Positions 6,574 through 8,356 of a DNA stretch of 8,356 nt are shown here, in pieces; the first letter of the stretch is position 1; each line of letters opens with the position of its first letter. A model generated the notes under the pieces. That model worked only from the letters and a program-made list of their open reading frames with translations, was not told where the DNA came from and ran no database searches. A program made the translations under genes and the position numbers. The stretch spans positions 1 through 8,356 of the forward strand of contig JAMORN010000064.1 in NCBI GenBank assembly GCA_027063545.1, written 5' to 3'. The DNA comes from a bacterium. GTDB lineage: Bacteria; JAMORN01.

Positions 6574-8356
6574 ATGTCTGTAAAAACTACAAAATTGAAA
6601 TTTATAAAGAAAAGAGATGGAAGACTTGTAGCTTTTAATCCTGAAAAAATAGTAAATGCTATAATGAAAGCTCAAAAAGCTGTAGGATATGAAGATAGGC
6701 AAGAGGCAGAAAAAATTACAAAAAAAGTTATAGAAGTATTGGAGTTAATTTTTAAAGGTGAAGATGCGCCTACTGTTGAAAATGTACAAGATTTAGTAGA
6801 GAAATTCTTAATAGAAAGTGGAAATGCTGATGTTGCAAAAAGATACATCTTATATCGTCATCAACATGCAGAACTTAGAAACATTAAGAAACTTCTTGAA
6901 GGTGCTATAGAGTTAGTGGATTCATATCTAACAAAAAGTGATTGGAGAGTAAGAGAAAATTCAAATATGAGTTTTTCTCTTCAAGGATTAAATAATCACA
7001 TATCCTCACAAATAACCCAATATTACTGGTTACATAAAATATATCCTCCTGAAATAAGAGAAGCTCATCTATCAGGGGATTTTCATATTCACGATTTAGG
7101 GCTCTTATCTGTATATTGTTGTGGTTGGGATCTTCAAGATTTACTTTTTAGAGGATTTGGTGGTGTTCCAGGAAAAGTTGAATCTAAACCTCCTAAACAT
7201 TTTAAAACAGCTCTTGGACAAATTGTAAACTTTTTCTACACAATGCAAGGGGAAGCAGCTGGAGCTCAAGCTTTAGCAAATTTTGATACATATTTAGCTC
7301 CTTTTGTTGCTTATGATAATCTATCTTACAAAGAAGTTAAACAGGCTATGCAAGAGTTTATTTTTAATTTAAATATACCTACAAGAGTTGGTTTTCAAAC
7401 ACCATTTACAAATCTAACAATGGATTTAAAAGTACCTAAAAATATGGAAAATCAACCTGTTATTATTGGGGGCAGTTTCTGGGATGACCATGTATATGGA
7501 GAATTCCAAAAAGAAATGGATATGATAAACCGTGCCTTTGCTGAAGTTATGATGGAAGGAGACGCAAAAGGTAGAATCTTTACATTCCCTATTCCAACAT
7601 ATAATATCTCTAAAGATTTTGAGTGGGAAAATCATAATCTTGATCCTATATGGGAAATGACTGGAAAATATGGAATTCCTTATTTTGCTAACTTTATAAA
7701 TTCAGATATGGATCCTGAAGATGCAAGAAGTATGTGTTGTCGTTTAAGACTTGATAATAGAGAATTAAGAAAAAGAGGAGGAGGTCTTTTTGGTTCAAAT
7801 CCATTAACTGGATCTATAGGGGTGGTAACAATTAACCTACCTAGAATTGCTTATCTATCAGAAACAGAAGAAGAATTTTTTGATAGACTAGCTAGACTTA
7901 TGGATTTAGCAAAAGAATCTCTAGAAATTAAAAGAAAAGTATTAACTAAATTTACAGAAGAAGGGCTATATCCTTACTCTAAAGTTTACTTAGAGGGAAT
8001 AAAAAGACGCCAAGGAGACTACTGGGCAAATCATTTCTCTACAATAGGCCTTGTTGGAATGAATGAAACTTGTCTTAATCTATTTGGGGAAGATATAACA
8101 TCTGTAAAAGGTAGAGAGTTTGCTATTAGAGTACTTAAATTTATGAGGGATAGAATTCAAGAATATCAAATTGAAACCGGAAATTTATATAACTTAGAAG
8201 CTACACCAGCAGAAGGTACATCATATAGACTTGCAAAGATAGATAAAGAGAAATTTCCTGATATTATAACATCTGGTAAAGATAAGCCTTATTATACTAA
8301 TTCTACTCAATTACCTGTAAATGCTACAGAAGACATATTTGAAGCTTTAGAACATC
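6574..8356 (+). CDS. nrdD: Anaerobic (class III) ribonucleoside-triphosphate reductase, large subunit (C-terminus cut by window edge)
   Basis: 594 residues are visible, open to the window edge. NrdD reduces ribonucleoside triphosphates to deoxy forms without oxygen, using a glycyl radical made by the activase NrdG. Residues about 6-95 form an ATP-cone allosteric domain (VIKRDG-type start FIKKRDGRLVAFNPEKI). The barrel shows the family marks FHIHDLGLLSVYCCGWDL (170-187, Cys 182/183), MCCRLRLDNREL (387-398, Cys 388/389), NETCLNLFGE (497-506) and NLEATPAEGTSYRLAK (540-555). The active-site cysteines should be among the 182/183 and 388/389 pairs. The zinc-finger cysteines and the C-terminal glycyl-radical loop lie beyond the window, so intactness cannot be judged. 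The start ATG has AAGGAG 7 nt upstream. It is transcribed away from the tRNA and pilin genes and sits behind two NrdR boxes, so repression by NrdR is likely. Whether nrdG follows is not visible. Confidence 0.96.
   Translation, partial: MSVKTTKLKFIKKRDGRLVAFNPEKIVNAIMKAQKAVGYEDRQEAEKITKKVIEVLELIFKGEDAPTVENVQDLVEKFLIESGNADVAKRYILYRHQHAELRNIKKLLEGAIELVDSYLTKSDWRVRENSNMSFSLQGLNNHISSQITQYYWLHKIYPPEIREAHLSGDFHIHDLGLLSVYCCGWDLQDLLFRGFGGVPGKVESKPPKHFKTALGQIVNFFYTMQGEAAGAQALANFDTYLAPFVAYDNLSYKEVKQAMQEFIFNLNIPTRVGFQTPFTNLTMDLKVPKNMENQPVIIGGSFWDDHVYGEFQKEMDMINRAFAEVMMEGDAKGRIFTFPIPTYNISKDFEWENHNLDPIWEMTGKYGIPYFANFINSDMDPEDARSMCCRLRLDNRELRKRGGGLFGSNPLTGSIGVVTINLPRIAYLSETEEEFFDRLARLMDLAKESLEIKRKVLTKFTEEGLYPYSKVYLEGIKRRQGDYWANHFSTIGLVGMNETCLNLFGEDITSVKGREFAIRVLKFMRDRIQEYQIETGNLYNLEATPAEGTSYRLAKIDKEKFPDIITSGKDKPYYTNSTQLPVNATEDIFEALEH

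Noticed and set aside
7426-7635. Minus-strand 69-codon open frame
   Set aside because: Lies inside the well-conserved nrdD coding sequence on the opposite strand; a shadow frame.
1-8356. Mobile element, prophage or defence system
   Set aside because: I found no transposase, integrase, long terminal inverted repeats, attachment-site duplication at the tRNA, or defence-type domains on either strand.

Overview
The window is AT-rich (roughly 30% GC by eye). Its coding sequences strongly prefer AGA for Arg and ATA for Ile, and its signals are ordinary bacterial ones: AAGGAG/GGAGG ribosome binding sites and TTGaat-17-TATAAT-type promoters. An oxygen-independent (class III) ribonucleotide reductase, a CstA-type carrier and PilV/PilW/PilX-like (GspI/J/K-like) minor pilins together suggest a low-GC anaerobe, probably with a diderm-type type IV pilus or type II secretion-like machine. 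I cannot place it to phylum from this sequence alone.

Layout. At 1-1300 (minus) is a CstA-family membrane carrier, cut by the window edge at its C-terminus; a 20-bp palindrome sits over its putative -10 region. A rho-independent terminator at 1388-1430 (minus) ends the transcript upstream. At 1478-6043 (minus) is a tight three-gene operon of prepilin-like proteins. In transcription order these are a small PilV/GspI-like prepilin, a 764-residue PilW/GspJ-like prepilin with extra adhesin-type domains, and a 607-residue PilX/GspK-like protein that lacks the usual Glu at mature position +5. A near-consensus promoter stands at 6076-6104. At 6193-6265 (minus) is a tRNA with anticodon CAU, best read as elongator Met, with its own promoter. 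At 6574-8356 (plus, divergent) is nrdD, cut at the window edge before its glycyl-radical end. Its upstream region carries two NrdR-box-like palindromes 32 bp apart, a -35/-10 pair, and a Rex- or CRP/FNR-like palindrome.

How it fits together. The three prepilins look like the initiation or tip complex of a type IV filament: in type II secretion the I-J-K pseudopilins form the tip, and K lacks Glu5. Here the PilW-like subunit carries thrombospondin type 3 calcium-binding repeats, an InlB B-repeat-like domain and a Cys-containing C-terminal domain. The PilX-like subunit has a long beta-rich ectodomain. The inferred product is a minor-pilin tip adhesin. Two of the three genes contain a run of seven G in this AT-rich DNA, and a one-base slip at either would truncate the protein, so phase variation of the tip is the most interesting hypothesis here. 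The carrier and the reductase look like ordinary housekeeping or anaerobic-metabolism neighbours.
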